From positions 94,475 through 158,474 of the forward strand of contig AYMW01000003.1 in NCBI GenBank assembly GCA_000496475.1: a stretch of DNA of 64,000 nt, given 5' to 3'. Position numbers and translations under genes: made by a program. Under the pieces are notes generated by a model. That model saw nothing but the letters and a program-made list of their open reading frames with translations, ran no database searches and was not told the DNA's origin. The stretch comes from Betaproteobacteria bacterium MOLA814 (GTDB lineage: Bacteria; Pseudomonadota; Gammaproteobacteria; Burkholderiales; Burkholderiaceae_C). Positions 8,046-17,184 of the stretch are shown here, one piece after another. Within the stretch, counting starts at the first letter, position 1. Each line of letters opens with the position of its first letter.

Positions 8046-9233
8046 ATGAAACCCCAATTCAACTGGCAAGACCCCCTTCATCTGACAGACTCCTTGACGG
8101 ATGACGAACGCGCCATTGCCGATGCAGCGCATATTTTTTGCCAAGAAAAGTTGCAAACACGTGTGTTGATGGCCGCGCGCCACGAACACTTCGACCGCGA
8201 GATCATGAACGAGTTTGGCGAAATGGGCCTGCTGGGCTGCACCATCGACGGCTATGGATGCTCAGGACTGAACTACGTCAGTTACGGCTTGGTGGCGCGA
8301 GAAGTGGAGCGCGTAGACAGCGGCTACCGCTCAGCCATGAGCGTGCAAAGCTCGTTGGTCATGCACCCCATCCATGCATACGGCAACGAGGCGCAGCGCC
8401 AGAAATATTTACCCAAATTGGCCACCGGTGAGTGGATAGGCTGCTTTGGCCTAACGGAGCCAAACCATGGATCCGACCCAGCGAACATGGACACCAAAGC
8501 AACGCCAGTTGATGGTGGCTACATCGTCAAAGGCGCCAAAATGTGGATTACCAACTCCCCCATTGCCGATGTGTTTGTGGTGTGGGCCAAGCTGCAAGGC
8601 GTGGCGCAAGACCAGTCCGCTATTCGAGGATTTGTTCTAGAAAAAGGAATGAAAGGCTTAAGCGCCCCAAAAATTGAAGGCAAGATGAGCTTGCGCGCCA
8701 GCATCACGGGGGAAATCGTGATGGATGATGTGTTTGTTCCCGCAGAAAACATGCTGCCCAATGTGCAAGGCTTGAAAGGCCCGTTTGGTTGCTTGAACAA
8801 AGCCCGCTACGGTATCGCGTGGGGCGCATTAGGCGCAGCTGAAGACTGCTGGACGCGTGCGCGCCAATACACACTGGACCGCTCGCAGTTTGGCCGTCCC
8901 TTGGCGCAAAACCAACTCATTCAAAAGAAGCTGGCTGACATGCAAACCGAAATCACGCTAGGCTTGCACGCCTGTTTGCGTGTAGGTCGCTTGATGGACG
9001 AAGACCGCGCCGCACCTGAAATGATCAGCCTGATCAAACGCAACAGCTGCGGCAAAGCCCTAGACATCGCTCGCATGTCGCGCGACATGCATGGCGGCAA
9101 CGGCATTCATGATGAATACCACGTCATCCGCCACATGATCAACCTGGAAACTGTCAACACCTACGAAGGCACACACGATGTGCACGCGCTCATATTGGGA
9201 CGTGCTCAAACAGGGCTGCAGGCGTTTTTCTGA
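8046..9233 (+). CDS. gcdH: Glutaryl-CoA dehydrogenase
   Basis: 395 residues from the ATG at 8046 ([13 protein letters not shown]); an in-frame ATG 30 bases upstream adds residues absent from the family. The enzyme oxidises and decarboxylates glutaryl-CoA to crotonyl-CoA in lysine, tryptophan and glutarate breakdown, passing electrons to ETF. Acyl-CoA dehydrogenase motifs are present in order: [57 protein letters not shown] and [16 protein letters not shown]. The catalytic Glu lies in [16 protein letters not shown], the exact glutaryl-CoA dehydrogenase form, which separates it from other acyl-CoA dehydrogenases. It is divergent from a LysR gene that probably regulates it. Confidence 0.94.
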   Translation: MKPQFNWQDPLHLTDSLTDDERAIADAAHIFCQEKLQTRVLMAARHEHFDREIMNEFGEMGLLGCTIDGYGCSGLNYVSYGLVAREVERVDSGYRSAMSVQSSLVMHPIHAYGNEAQRQKYLPKLATGEWIGCFGLTEPNHGSDPANMDTKATPVDGGYIVKGAKMWITNSPIADVFVVWAKLQGVAQDQSAIRGFVLEKGMKGLSAPKIEGKMSLRASITGEIVMDDVFVPAENMLPNVQGLKGPFGCLNKARYGIAWGALGAAEDCWTRARQYTLDRSQFGRPLAQNQLIQKKLADMQTEITLGLHACLRVGRLMDEDRAAPEMISLIKRNSCGKALDIARMSRDMHGGNGIHDEYHVIRHMINLETVNTYEGTHDVHALILGRAQTGLQAFF

Positions 9234-9372
9234 GCCACAGCGCGACGCATCAGCACAACACATGGCTGCGCAGTTAGCGGTTCAGCATTGAGGTATCGGA
9301 CCAACGCTGGGCCTTAACGTGGCAACAGGGGTTATGAACGCCGCGCCAGGACAAAGGACAACTTGGGTTATA

Positions 9373-9394
9373 TTATTGACCAATTGGTCAATAA
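9373..9394. promoter_or_regulatory. 22-bp perfect palindrome, probable TetR autoregulatory operator
   Basis: The half-site TTATTGACCAA (9373-9383) is followed immediately by its exact reverse complement TTGGTCAATAA (9384-9394). It ends 4 bases before the ATG of the TetR gene and overlaps a TATATT -10-like hexamer (9369-9374), so binding would block transcription initiation. TTGACCAA/TTGGTCAA-type operators are common for TetR repressors. Confidence 0.8.
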
Positions 9395-9398
9395 ATAC

Positions 9399-10118
9399 AT
9401 GCCTCAGTCGCCGCCCCCCAACCACTCATCCACAGCCCCCAACCAACAGACTGACACCTGTCAGTCTGCGCGGCCAACCCTCGTCACGCCCGTGCGAAGC
9501 CGTCGCAAAGACGCCAGGCCCCACGAAATTGTTGCGGCAGCATTGGCAGAATTTGTTGACAAGGGTTTCGCCGGAGCCAACGTACAAGCCATTGCCAAGC
9601 GCGCTGGCGTGTCCAAAGGCACGGTGTTTGTGTACTTTGAGACCAAACAAGATTTGTTTAAAGCTGTGGTGCGCGACAACATAGCAGCCCCGCTGAATAC
9701 CTGGCGTGATGTGACACGCAACTACCGCGGCAGCACGCGCGATTTGATCGTGCAATCCATGCACCAGTGGTGGACGGATGTGGGCTCCACGCCAGCAGCC
9801 GGCATCAGCAAACTGCTGATGCAAGAGGCGGCAAACTTTCCTGAACTGGCGCAGTTCTACCAAGATGAGGTCGTCGCGCCTGGCATGTCCAATATGCGCG
9901 ACATCTTGCAACGCGGCATAGACCTAGGGGAGTTCCGCGTCATGGACCTAGACATCACCGGTATGAATCTGTTTTCACCGCTGCTGTTCTTAGCCATGTG
10001 GCAACAAGCCATGGGAGACAAACAACCCATATGCGGGCCGGCCATTGATGCCCGGCAATTTATAGACAACCACGTCAGCTTGATGCTAGACGGCATGTGC
10101 CACAGGCCCGCAATCTAA
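9399..10118 (+). CDS. TetR-family transcriptional regulator
   Basis: 239 residues from the ATG at 9399. The frame is open 12 codons upstream, but that would put the palindromic operator inside the gene. After a hydrophilic leader of about 37 residues comes the TetR DNA-binding domain: ARPHEIVAAALAEFVDKGFA, GANVQAIAKRAGVSKGTVFV and YFETKQDLFKAVV. The C-terminal ligand domain (about 100-239) has the AefR/AcrR-like pattern LLMQEAANFPELAQFYQDEV. It lies 73 bases upstream of an RND adaptor and pump on the same strand, so it most likely represses itself and the efflux operon in response to a drug or other toxic compound. Confidence 0.92.
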   Translation: MPQSPPPNHSSTAPNQQTDTCQSARPTLVTPVRSRRKDARPHEIVAAALAEFVDKGFAGANVQAIAKRAGVSKGTVFVYFETKQDLFKAVVRDNIAAPLNTWRDVTRNYRGSTRDLIVQSMHQWWTDVGSTPAAGISKLLMQEAANFPELAQFYQDEVVAPGMSNMRDILQRGIDLGEFRVMDLDITGMNLFSPLLFLAMWQQAMGDKQPICGPAIDARQFIDNHVSLMLDGMCHRPAI

Positions 10119-10191
10119 ACGCCTGCCCAGCACCAACCGAACGCACCTTGGTTGCCCCACTTACCTCACCCTCACACCACAACACACCAAC

Positions 10192-11322
10192 ATGCGCACG
10201 TTTTTGTCATTTAAATGGGTTGTCATAGCCCTCATTGCAGCCATGCTGGTATTCGGCGTGACGCGAGCGCTGTTGGCGCGCAGCGAGCAACAAGCACAGG
10301 CGCAAATAGCAGCAGCCAAACTACAAGAACCCACGGTATTTAAGCTCAGTGCTGGCGACGTCATGACCGCTGAAAACGGCACATTAGACACCACTGTAAC
10401 TGTCAACGGCACTGTCCAAGCGCTCAATTCTGCAACATTGAAATCCAACATGGCGGGAACGGTTGAGGCGGTTTGGGTGCGCGAAGGACAAGTCGTTCAG
10501 ACAGGGCAAGCCTTGGTGCAACTAGATACCAACGACGCCCGAGCCAGAGCCACACAAGCCCAACAACAAACCAAAGCCGCAAAGGCACAATTGGCGCTGG
10601 CCGAGCGCCAGCGAAACAACAACCAAACCTTGGTAGACAAGGGCTTTATTTCGTCAACAGCTCTCGCCAGTTCAGACACCAACTTCGCAACCGCCTTGGC
10701 CAATCTAGACGCAGCCATCGCAGCACAAGGCATTGCGCAACGCGCTCTTGACGACACCACAGTGCGCGCACCGTTTGCAGGCCAAGTGACCCAGCGCTAC
10801 GTCAAAGTAGGCGAGCGCTTAGCCGTCAATGCACCAGTTATGGATGTGGTGGATGTGGCACAGCTAGAAATTGAGATTGCCCTGACCATTGCACAAGCCA
10901 ATCATGTGCGACTCGGGCAAGTGGCCCACTTACATTTAGAAAGCAGCACGCACGTTGTCAACGCAGAAGTCACGCGTATCAACGCCGCTGTTCAAGCCAG
11001 TACGAGGAGTGTGTTGACCTACTTGAGCCTGCCTCTAAACAGCGCACGCGTTGGCGAGTTTGCAACAGGTCTGCTAACCACTGGCCAAGCCACAGGTGTG
11101 TTGGTGCCCAGAGACGCAATACTGAACGACCAGCCAGTTCCGTACGTACAAGCCGTGAGCAATGGACTGGTGAAGCACATCGATGTGGCCTTACTGGCTA
11201 TGGGCCGAGTCAATGGTCAAGACTATGCCGTTGTTACCAACGTGCTGGCAGGCGACACGCTGTTAAGCGCCCGTGCTGGCATGATTGCGGCCCAAACCGC
11301 CGTGCACATTGCACAGCCATAA
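10192..11322 (+). CDS. RND efflux periplasmic adaptor (HlyD/AcrA family)
   Basis: 376 residues. One N-terminal membrane helix (WVVIALIAAMLVFGVTRALL, about residues 9-28) anchors it in the inner membrane. The biotinyl-lipoyl-like half-motif is GTVEAVWVREGQVVQTGQAL then VQLDTND; a coiled-coil hairpin of Ala/Gln-rich heptads follows (about 120-180) and the second lipoyl half is DDTTVRAPFAGQVTQRYVKV. The protein links the RND pump to the TolC-like channel across the periplasm. It is 37 bases upstream of the pump gene and shares an operon with it and the TetR regulator. Confidence 0.92.
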   Translation: MRTFLSFKWVVIALIAAMLVFGVTRALLARSEQQAQAQIAAAKLQEPTVFKLSAGDVMTAENGTLDTTVTVNGTVQALNSATLKSNMAGTVEAVWVREGQVVQTGQALVQLDTNDARARATQAQQQTKAAKAQLALAERQRNNNQTLVDKGFISSTALASSDTNFATALANLDAAIAAQGIAQRALDDTTVRAPFAGQVTQRYVKVGERLAVNAPVMDVVDVAQLEIEIALTIAQANHVRLGQVAHLHLESSTHVVNAEVTRINAAVQASTRSVLTYLSLPLNSARVGEFATGLLTTGQATGVLVPRDAILNDQPVPYVQAVSNGLVKHIDVALLAMGRVNGQDYAVVTNVLAGDTLLSARAGMIAAQTAVHIAQP

Positions 11323-11359
11323 ATCGCCTACACCGGCATACAGTTACTGAGCACACGCC

Positions 11360-14300
11360 ATGTGGTTTACCCAAGTTTCCCTGCGCAACCCCGTATTTGC
11401 CACCATGGTCATGGTGGCTATCGTCGTGCTTGGCATCTTCAGCTACCAGCGCTTGCAGATAGACCAATTCCCCTCTGTTGATTTTCCAGTGGTGGTGGTC
11501 TATACGGCCTACCCTGGCGCATCGCCAGAAATTGTGGAAACCGATGTCAGTAAGAAAATTGAAGAAGCACTCAACACAGTCTCTGGCATAAATACCATCA
11601 CATCACGCAGCTACCAAGGCACCTCTGTTGTCATCGCAGAGTTTCAATTGTCGGTTGAGAGCCGCAAAGCGGCTGAAGACGTGCGCGAAAAAATGGCACA
11701 GCTTAAGGCCTCGCTGCGCGACGACGTAGAAGAGCCACGGGTGTTGCGTTTTGACCCTGCAAGCCGCCCTATTTTCTCGCTGGCGATTATCAGTGATGCG
11801 ACCAACCCGCAGGCTTTAGACCAAGCTCAAACCACAGCTTGGGCTGACCAGGTGCTGCGCAAAAAACTAGAAAATGTGCGCGGTGTTGGCGCCGTATCCT
11901 TGGTGGGCAGTACAGAACGTGCCATCAAAGTTGAACTCAATACCAACGCCATGCGTTCGCTGGGCGTCGGCACTGAGCAAGTAATAGCAGCCATTCGCAG
12001 CGACAACCAGAACTTACCGGTTGGTGTGTTGTCCTCAGAGTCGCGAGAAACTGTTGTTCAGATACAAGCGCGTATTGAGCGCCCAGAGAACTTTGCAAAC
12101 ATCATTGTGGCCAAGCGCGGCAACACAACCATTCGCTTAAACCAAGTGGCCAACATCACCGATGGCTTACAAGACGTTGAAAGCCTTGCCTTGTACAACG
12201 GTAAGCGCACGGTGCTGCTAGAAATACAAAAAGCGCAGGACGAAAACACCATTGACATTACCGACAAGCTGAAAGCTCAGATTGAGGCACTGCGCGCAGA
12301 GTTGCCACCGGGCTTGAGCATAGAGGCCATTGGTGACAGCTCACGCCCCATTAGGGTGTCGGTCAACAACGTCAAACAGACATTGATAGAAGGCGCATTT
12401 TTAACCATTGCGATTGTGTTTTTATTTTTGAACTCATGGCGCTCGACCGTTATCACTGGCCTGACGCTGCCCATCGCGCTGATCGGCACCTTTTTATTCA
12501 TGTACCTGTTTGGGTTCACCATCAACATAATCACGTTGATGGCGTTGTCGCTGTGCGTTGGCTTGCTGATTGATGACGCTATTGTGGTACGCGAAAACAT
12601 AGTGCGCCATGTCAAGATGGGCAAAGACCCCTACACCGCGGCCATGGATGGCACACAAGAAATTGGCTTGGCCGTGCTAGCCACCACGTTGTCCATCGTG
12701 GCCGTCTTTGCGCCTATTGGGTTTATGGGCGGCATTATTGGCAAATTTTTTCATCAATTTGGCATCACCATCGTCGCGGCTGTCCTCATCTCAATGTTTG
12801 TCAGCTTCACACTAGACCCTATGCTGTCTAGCATTTGGCATGACCCAGCTATTGACGACCAAGGCAAACCATTCAAACCCAACACGCTGTACAACAAAAC
12901 CATAGGACGCGTGACACACGCATTCGATGTGTGGCAAGAAAAAATGGTTGAAGGCTATCAAGGCATATTGGCTTGGTCACTCAGGCACAAAGTCGCCACC
13001 TTGGGCGTTGCGCTGGCCACTTTTTTGGGCAGTATCGCCATGATGCCGTTGCTTGGTACGGAATTTGTGCCTAAAGCCGACTTCTCAGAAACACGTCTCA
13101 ACTTCTACACACCCGTGGGCTCTTCGTTGGAAACAACAGAGGCCAAGGTTCGCGAAGTTGAGGCCGTGGTTCGCAGCTTTCCTGAAGTCGACTACACCTT
13201 AAGCACCATCAACACAGGCAGCACACAGGGCAAGATGTACGCCAACATGTATGTGCGACTGGTTGACCGCGACCAGCGCACCCTAGGCGCCAGCGCCATG
13301 TCCGCGAGTTTACGAGAACGCTTGCGTGGCATCAGTGGTATCACGGTCACACACGTGGGCATACTCGACCCCTTCAGTGGCAACAAGCAAATTGAGCTGT
13401 CAGTCACGGGGCCGGACTTGCGCGAACTCGAGCGCGTCAGCCTGCAAGTCATGGCGCGTATAGAAGGCATACCTGGTTTGGTAGACCTAGACTCCAGCGT
13501 CAAACCCAACAAACCTACTATTGATGTCACGCTTAAGCGTGACGCCGCCAACGACTTGGGTTTGTCGGTTGGTGTTGTAGCGCACAACCTGCGCACCCTC
13601 ATTGCCGGCCAAACTGTCAGCACGTGGAGCTCACCAGACGGACAAAACCACAACGTCATCGTCAGACTGCCCGCGTCGCAACGCACCAGTATTGATGACA
13701 TCAGGCAACTGCCATTTGTAGTGGGTACCAACACCGACGGCACACCACGCGTGGTCAGCTTAGAGCAAGTGGCCAACATTGAAAGCGCCACTGGCGCCAA
13801 CCAAATTAACCGGCGCAACCTCACACGTGAAGTGGCCATTAACGCCAACGCCTATGCCCGCTCAGTAGGCGAGGTGTCTGGCGACATCCGCAAGTCGCTG
13901 GACGCCATGCAACTCCCACCCGGCTACCGCTACGAGTTTGGCGGTTCTACCAAAGACATGGCCGAGTCGTTTGGCTACGCCATCTCAGCACTGGTCCTAG
14001 CTGTGCTGTTCATTTATATGATTTTGGCCAGCCAATTTAAAAGCTTCCTACAGCCCTTGGCACTGATGAGCGCCCTGCCCTTGACCCTCATTGGTGTGGT
14101 GCTCGCCTTGTTGATGTTCCAGTCAAGTGTGTCCATGTTCTCAGTGATTGGCATTGTGATGCTGATGGGGCTTGTCACCAAAAACGCCATTTTGTTGGTG
14201 GACTTTGCCATTCGCGCCAGGGCAGGAACGCCAGACACGCCCCCCATGGGCAGGACTGAGGCTTTGCTCATGGCGGCTAAAGTACGTTTGCGCCCTATTT

Positions 14301-14536
14301 TGATGACCACATTGGCCATGATTTTTGGCATGATCCCCTTGGCATTCGCCCTGTCTGAGGGCTCTGAACAACGCGCCCCTATGGGCCAGGCTGTGATCGG
14401 TGGTGTCATTACGGCCTCACTCCTGACCCTGGTTGTGGTGCCGGTCGTCTATTGCTACATGGATGATTTGGGAGAGTGGCTGAAGCGCAAGTTCTCCTCC
14501 ACGCCAAGCAACTTGGATGTAGACGTGGCCACTTAG
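11360..14536 (+). CDS. RND-family efflux pump, inner-membrane transporter
   Basis: 1058 residues, the normal size for a hydrophobe/amphiphile exporter of the RND superfamily. It begins [19 protein letters not shown] (helix 1) and continues with the family signature [20 protein letters not shown]. The proton relay acidic pair is in helix 4, in [20 protein letters not shown] (about residues 395-414). Motif A-like [18 protein letters not shown] and the second-half helices [17 protein letters not shown] and [20 protein letters not shown] complete the twelve-helix pattern. Two large periplasmic loops form the drug-binding porter and docking domains. Partners are the adaptor upstream and probably the TolC-type protein encoded 1.2 kb downstream. 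Substrate range cannot be predicted. Confidence 0.95.
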   Translation: MWFTQVSLRNPVFATMVMVAIVVLGIFSYQRLQIDQFPSVDFPVVVVYTAYPGASPEIVETDVSKKIEEALNTVSGINTITSRSYQGTSVVIAEFQLSVESRKAAEDVREKMAQLKASLRDDVEEPRVLRFDPASRPIFSLAIISDATNPQALDQAQTTAWADQVLRKKLENVRGVGAVSLVGSTERAIKVELNTNAMRSLGVGTEQVIAAIRSDNQNLPVGVLSSESRETVVQIQARIERPENFANIIVAKRGNTTIRLNQVANITDGLQDVESLALYNGKRTVLLEIQKAQDENTIDITDKLKAQIEALRAELPPGLSIEAIGDSSRPIRVSVNNVKQTLIEGAFLTIAIVFLFLNSWRSTVITGLTLPIALIGTFLFMYLFGFTINIITLMALSLCVGLLIDDAIVVRENIVRHVKMGKDPYTAAMDGTQEIGLAVLATTLSIVAVFAPIGFMGGIIGKFFHQFGITIVAAVLISMFVSFTLDPMLSSIWHDPAIDDQGKPFKPNTLYNKTIGRVTHAFDVWQEKMVEGYQGILAWSLRHKVATLGVALATFLGSIAMMPLLGTEFVPKADFSETRLNFYTPVGSSLETTEAKVREVEAVVRSFPEVDYTLSTINTGSTQGKMYANMYVRLVDRDQRTLGASAMSASLRERLRGISGITVTHVGILDPFSGNKQIELSVTGPDLRELERVSLQVMARIEGIPGLVDLDSSVKPNKPTIDVTLKRDAANDLGLSVGVVAHNLRTLIAGQTVSTWSSPDGQNHNVIVRLPASQRTSIDDIRQLPFVVGTNTDGTPRVVSLEQVANIESATGANQINRRNLTREVAINANAYARSVGEVSGDIRKSLDAMQLPPGYRYEFGGSTKDMAESFGYAISALVLAVLFIYMILASQFKSFLQPLALMSALPLTLIGVVLALLMFQSSVSMFSVIGIVMLMGLVTKNAILLVDFAIRARAGTPDTPPMGRTEALLMAAKVRLRPILMTTLAMIFGMIPLAFALSEGSEQRAPMGQAVIGGVITASLLTLVVVPVVYCYMDDLGEWLKRKFSSTPSNLDVDVAT

Positions 14537-14590
14537 TAGAATAAGACCAACTCTGCCACCCTTTTACGCATACCCTACAGATTATTAAAT

Positions 14591-15286
14591 ATGCCAGCCA
14601 TTCTCGACACAGATCAAGCGCGCTTCAACATGATCGAGCAACAAATTCGTCCGTGGGACGTATTGGACACCGACGTACTGGCTGTTTTAAATGCTGTGCC
14701 CCGCGAAGACTTTGTTCCCACAGCCCACAAAGCCTTGGCTTTTAGCGACTTAGAAATCCCACTGTTACAGCCCAGCAAACCAGGCTTGTGCATGCTCGCA
14801 CCCCGTGTGGAGGCTCGTTTGCTGCAAGATCTTGAGATCAAGGCCGGCGACACTGTACTAGAAATTGGCACTGGCTCTGGCTATATGGCAGCCCTGTTGG
14901 CCTACCGCGCCAAACGTGTCATCACCGTTGAAATCAACCAATCTATGGCTGCCAACGCACGTGACAACATTGAGCAGGCCAACATTCACAACATTGAACT
15001 GGTCCAGGCAGACGGCTCACAAATGGACACATGGGCCGCCTTTGGTCCTTTCGACGCGATTGTGCTCAGTGGCTCAGTAGCTGCAGTACCTCAAGAGTTG
15101 TTGCAACATTTAAAGCCAGGCGGGCGCTTAGCGGCTATTTGCGGCCATGAACCTGTCATGTGCGCAACTTTTGTCACCCGTGGCGAGGACAGTGCACAAG
15201 GCGCTACATTCAGCCAAACCACGCCATGGGACACCTTAGCCCCAAGGTTGCAAGGGTTTAAAGAGCCGTCGTCTTTCAAGTTCTAA
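14591..15286 (+). CDS. Protein-L-isoaspartate O-methyltransferase-like protein
   Basis: 231 residues. The SAM-binding motif I is VLEIGTGSGYMAALLAYRAK (about residues 93-112), followed by VITVEINQSMAANARDN and, further on, FDAIVLSGSVAAVPQELLQH then LKPGGRLAAI, all typical of the PCMT family. The N-terminus MIEQQIRPWDVLDTDVLAVL corresponds to the family's QIRPW start. PCMT repairs isoaspartyl residues in damaged proteins; this betaproteobacterial branch differs from E. coli Pcm and its substrate is less certain. It is the first gene of a pcm-rhodanese-tolC group that is widespread in Burkholderiales. Confidence 0.88.
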   Translation: MPAILDTDQARFNMIEQQIRPWDVLDTDVLAVLNAVPREDFVPTAHKALAFSDLEIPLLQPSKPGLCMLAPRVEARLLQDLEIKAGDTVLEIGTGSGYMAALLAYRAKRVITVEINQSMAANARDNIEQANIHNIELVQADGSQMDTWAAFGPFDAIVLSGSVAAVPQELLQHLKPGGRLAAICGHEPVMCATFVTRGEDSAQGATFSQTTPWDTLAPRLQGFKEPSSFKF

Positions 15287-15333
15287 TTGTAAAAACCATA
15301 CTGTAATGTTTACCAACGACCCGCGATGCATTC

Positions 15334-15675
15334 ATGACCCACATTGAACCCAAGCAACTCCTTGACTGGCTGGCACAACTGCCGCCTGACAGCAAGCCTG
15401 TGGTGTTAGATGTACGAGAGCCGCACGAGTTTGCGTTGGCAAGCCCCTCAGTCGATGCGCCATTCGAACTCATTCAAATGCCTATGCGCACCGTACCTCA
15501 GCTAGTAGACAGCTTGGACAAAGAGCGCCCCATCGCTTGCCTGTGCCACCATGGTTCACGCAGCATGCAAGTCGCTACATTTCTAGCCAACATGGGTCAC
15601 GACAATGTGGTCAACATCAGCGGTGGCATGGATGCATGGGCGGTTCAGTTGGACCCATCACTGGCTAGGTACTAA
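15334..15675 (+). CDS. Single-domain rhodanese-like sulfurtransferase
   Basis: 113 residues. The active-site loop is IACLCHHGSRSMQVATFL (about residues 68-85). The nucleophilic Cys begins the CxxxxR-type loop CHHGSRS, which forms the persulfide cradle. The N-terminal VVLDVREPHEFALA and C-terminal VVNISGGMDAWAVQLDPSL are the usual GlpE/PspE-like boundaries. Rhodaneses move sulfane sulfur between thiol acceptors; the physiological donor is unknown here. It lies 47 bases after the PCMT-like gene and 73 bases before the TolC-type gene, all on the plus strand and probably cotranscribed. Confidence 0.92.
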   Translation: MTHIEPKQLLDWLAQLPPDSKPVVLDVREPHEFALASPSVDAPFELIQMPMRTVPQLVDSLDKERPIACLCHHGSRSMQVATFLANMGHDNVVNISGGMDAWAVQLDPSLARY

Positions 15676-15748
15676 CCGCCACACCCGATCACTCAAGCCT
15701 AACTTGTTGGCTTTTACACTTTTTGCCCCCTTGTTAAGGATGCCCCAC

Positions 15749-17065
15749 ATGCGCCACGCAGCCACATTGTTTAAGTCAACAACCTCCTCCATAGCAGTTG
15801 GCCTGCTGATCGCCAGCCTGTCGCTGGGAGTGCAGGCCCAGAACCTGCTCAGCATGGTGGATGCCGCGCGCGCATATGATGCCATCTACTTGGGCGAAGT
15901 CGCCGCCGCGCAAGCCACACGCGCTACGGCCACGCAAGGCCGCGCAGGCGTGCTGCCTAAATTGGCATTACAAGCTCAAGCAAGCCGCTTGACGTCGCAC
16001 GGACACACAGTGCCAACCAGCTTTGTATCTACCAGCCAGCAAATTGGGTTGGTGGCCACGCAGTCGCTGTACTCTGCCACCAACCTAGCCAACTTGGGCA
16101 AAGCCAAACAAGGTGAACTGGGGGCAGACGTTCAGTTGCGCGGCGCTGAGCAATCGTTGCTGGTGCGTGTTGCGCAAGCCTACTTTGATGTGCTGACCGC
16201 GCAAGACGAGTTGACCAGTGTGCAAGCTTCTAAGACAGCTACCGCACAGCAACTAGAGGCTGCCAAACGCAACTTTGAAGTAGGCAACACCACCATCACG
16301 GATACGCGCGAAGCGCAAGCACAATTCGACAGCATCACCGCCAACGAAATAGCAAGTGAAAACAACCTGCGCGTCAAAGAACTGGCCCTGGCACAAATCA
16401 CTGGCCTGAGCCAGCCCAGCCCCAACCGCTTGGCGAGCAACGACATGCCAACGCTGCCGCAGGGCGACATGGCTGCTTGGGTCACAATTGCACAAAGCAA
16501 CAGCGTGTCTATCGCTGCTGCAAAAATTGCACTCGCCAATGCACACTTAGATGTAGACATTGCACAAGGCGGGCACAAGCCAACGCTAGACTTGAGCTTG
16601 AGCTATAACCAAAAAAGTGCCACCATCAAAGCGAATCCATCAACAACAATCGGCTTGTCTTTTAACATGCCCTTGTTTACGGGCTACGCAGTCACCAACG
16701 GCGTAGATGCTGCAGTAGCCAAAGAAACACAAGCGCGCTACAGCTTAGACAATGCCATGCGCAACACCATCAATTTGGTTAAAACGGCCTATCTGGGCTT
16801 GCAATCTGGTATCGGCCAAACCAAAGCCTTGCAAGCCGCGCTGGCGTCTAGCCAAAGTGCACTAGAAGCCAACCAATTGGGCTACGAAGTAGGTGTGCGC
16901 ATCAACATCGATGTACTCAACGCGCAAACCAATGTCTTTGCCACTCAAGCGACGCTGGCCAAGGCGCGCTTCGCCGTCTTGGTAGGCGGCCTGCAAGTTC
17001 GCCAAGCTGCTGGCACATTGACCATGGACCATGTGGTTGCACTGAACCAGTTGTTGGAGCAATAA
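15749..17065 (+). CDS. TolC-family outer-membrane efflux channel
   Basis: 438 residues from the ATG at 15749 (MRHAATLFKS), which has TAAGGA 8 bases upstream. The frame is open for 48 codons before it, overlapping the rhodanese gene, and another ATG is at 15740. A signal peptide ends about VQA-QN (residues 28-31). Two repeats of coiled-coil helices and short strands follow, with typical signatures SLLVRVAQAYFDVLTAQDEL and NLRVKELALAQITGL in the first half and the NAMRNTINLVKTAYLGLQSG region in the second. TolC trimers form the outer-membrane exit duct for type I secretion and RND pumps. It probably works with the RND pump at 10-14.5 kb. Confidence 0.92.
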   Translation: MRHAATLFKSTTSSIAVGLLIASLSLGVQAQNLLSMVDAARAYDAIYLGEVAAAQATRATATQGRAGVLPKLALQAQASRLTSHGHTVPTSFVSTSQQIGLVATQSLYSATNLANLGKAKQGELGADVQLRGAEQSLLVRVAQAYFDVLTAQDELTSVQASKTATAQQLEAAKRNFEVGNTTITDTREAQAQFDSITANEIASENNLRVKELALAQITGLSQPSPNRLASNDMPTLPQGDMAAWVTIAQSNSVSIAAAKIALANAHLDVDIAQGGHKPTLDLSLSYNQKSATIKANPSTTIGLSFNMPLFTGYAVTNGVDAAVAKETQARYSLDNAMRNTINLVKTAYLGLQSGIGQTKALQAALASSQSALEANQLGYEVGVRINIDVLNAQTNVFATQATLAKARFAVLVGGLQVRQAAGTLTMDHVVALNQLLEQ

Positions 17066-17154
17066 TTTTTTCCGAGCGTCGCTACACAAACGACTTAGAG
17101 CCACAATTACTTGGTCGTGTGTGGCCAGTTAACCGATAGCCGGTGTTGCAGCAA

Positions 17155-17184
17155 CTGCTACTGCTACTGCTACTGCTATTGCTA
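17155..17184. repeat. Hexanucleotide tandem repeat (CTGCTA), five copies, the last imperfect
   Basis: CTGCTA is repeated at 17155, 17161, 17167 and 17173, and a fifth copy TTGCTA follows at 17179. The last copy contains the stop codon of waaA on the minus strand; the rest lies downstream of it. Because each unit carries TAG on the minus strand, length changes cannot extend waaA. Confidence 0.85.

Noticed and set aside
13192-13848. 218-codon minus-strand frame inside the RND pump
   Set aside because: It is antisense to a well-conserved transporter domain, has no motif and no ribosome binding site.
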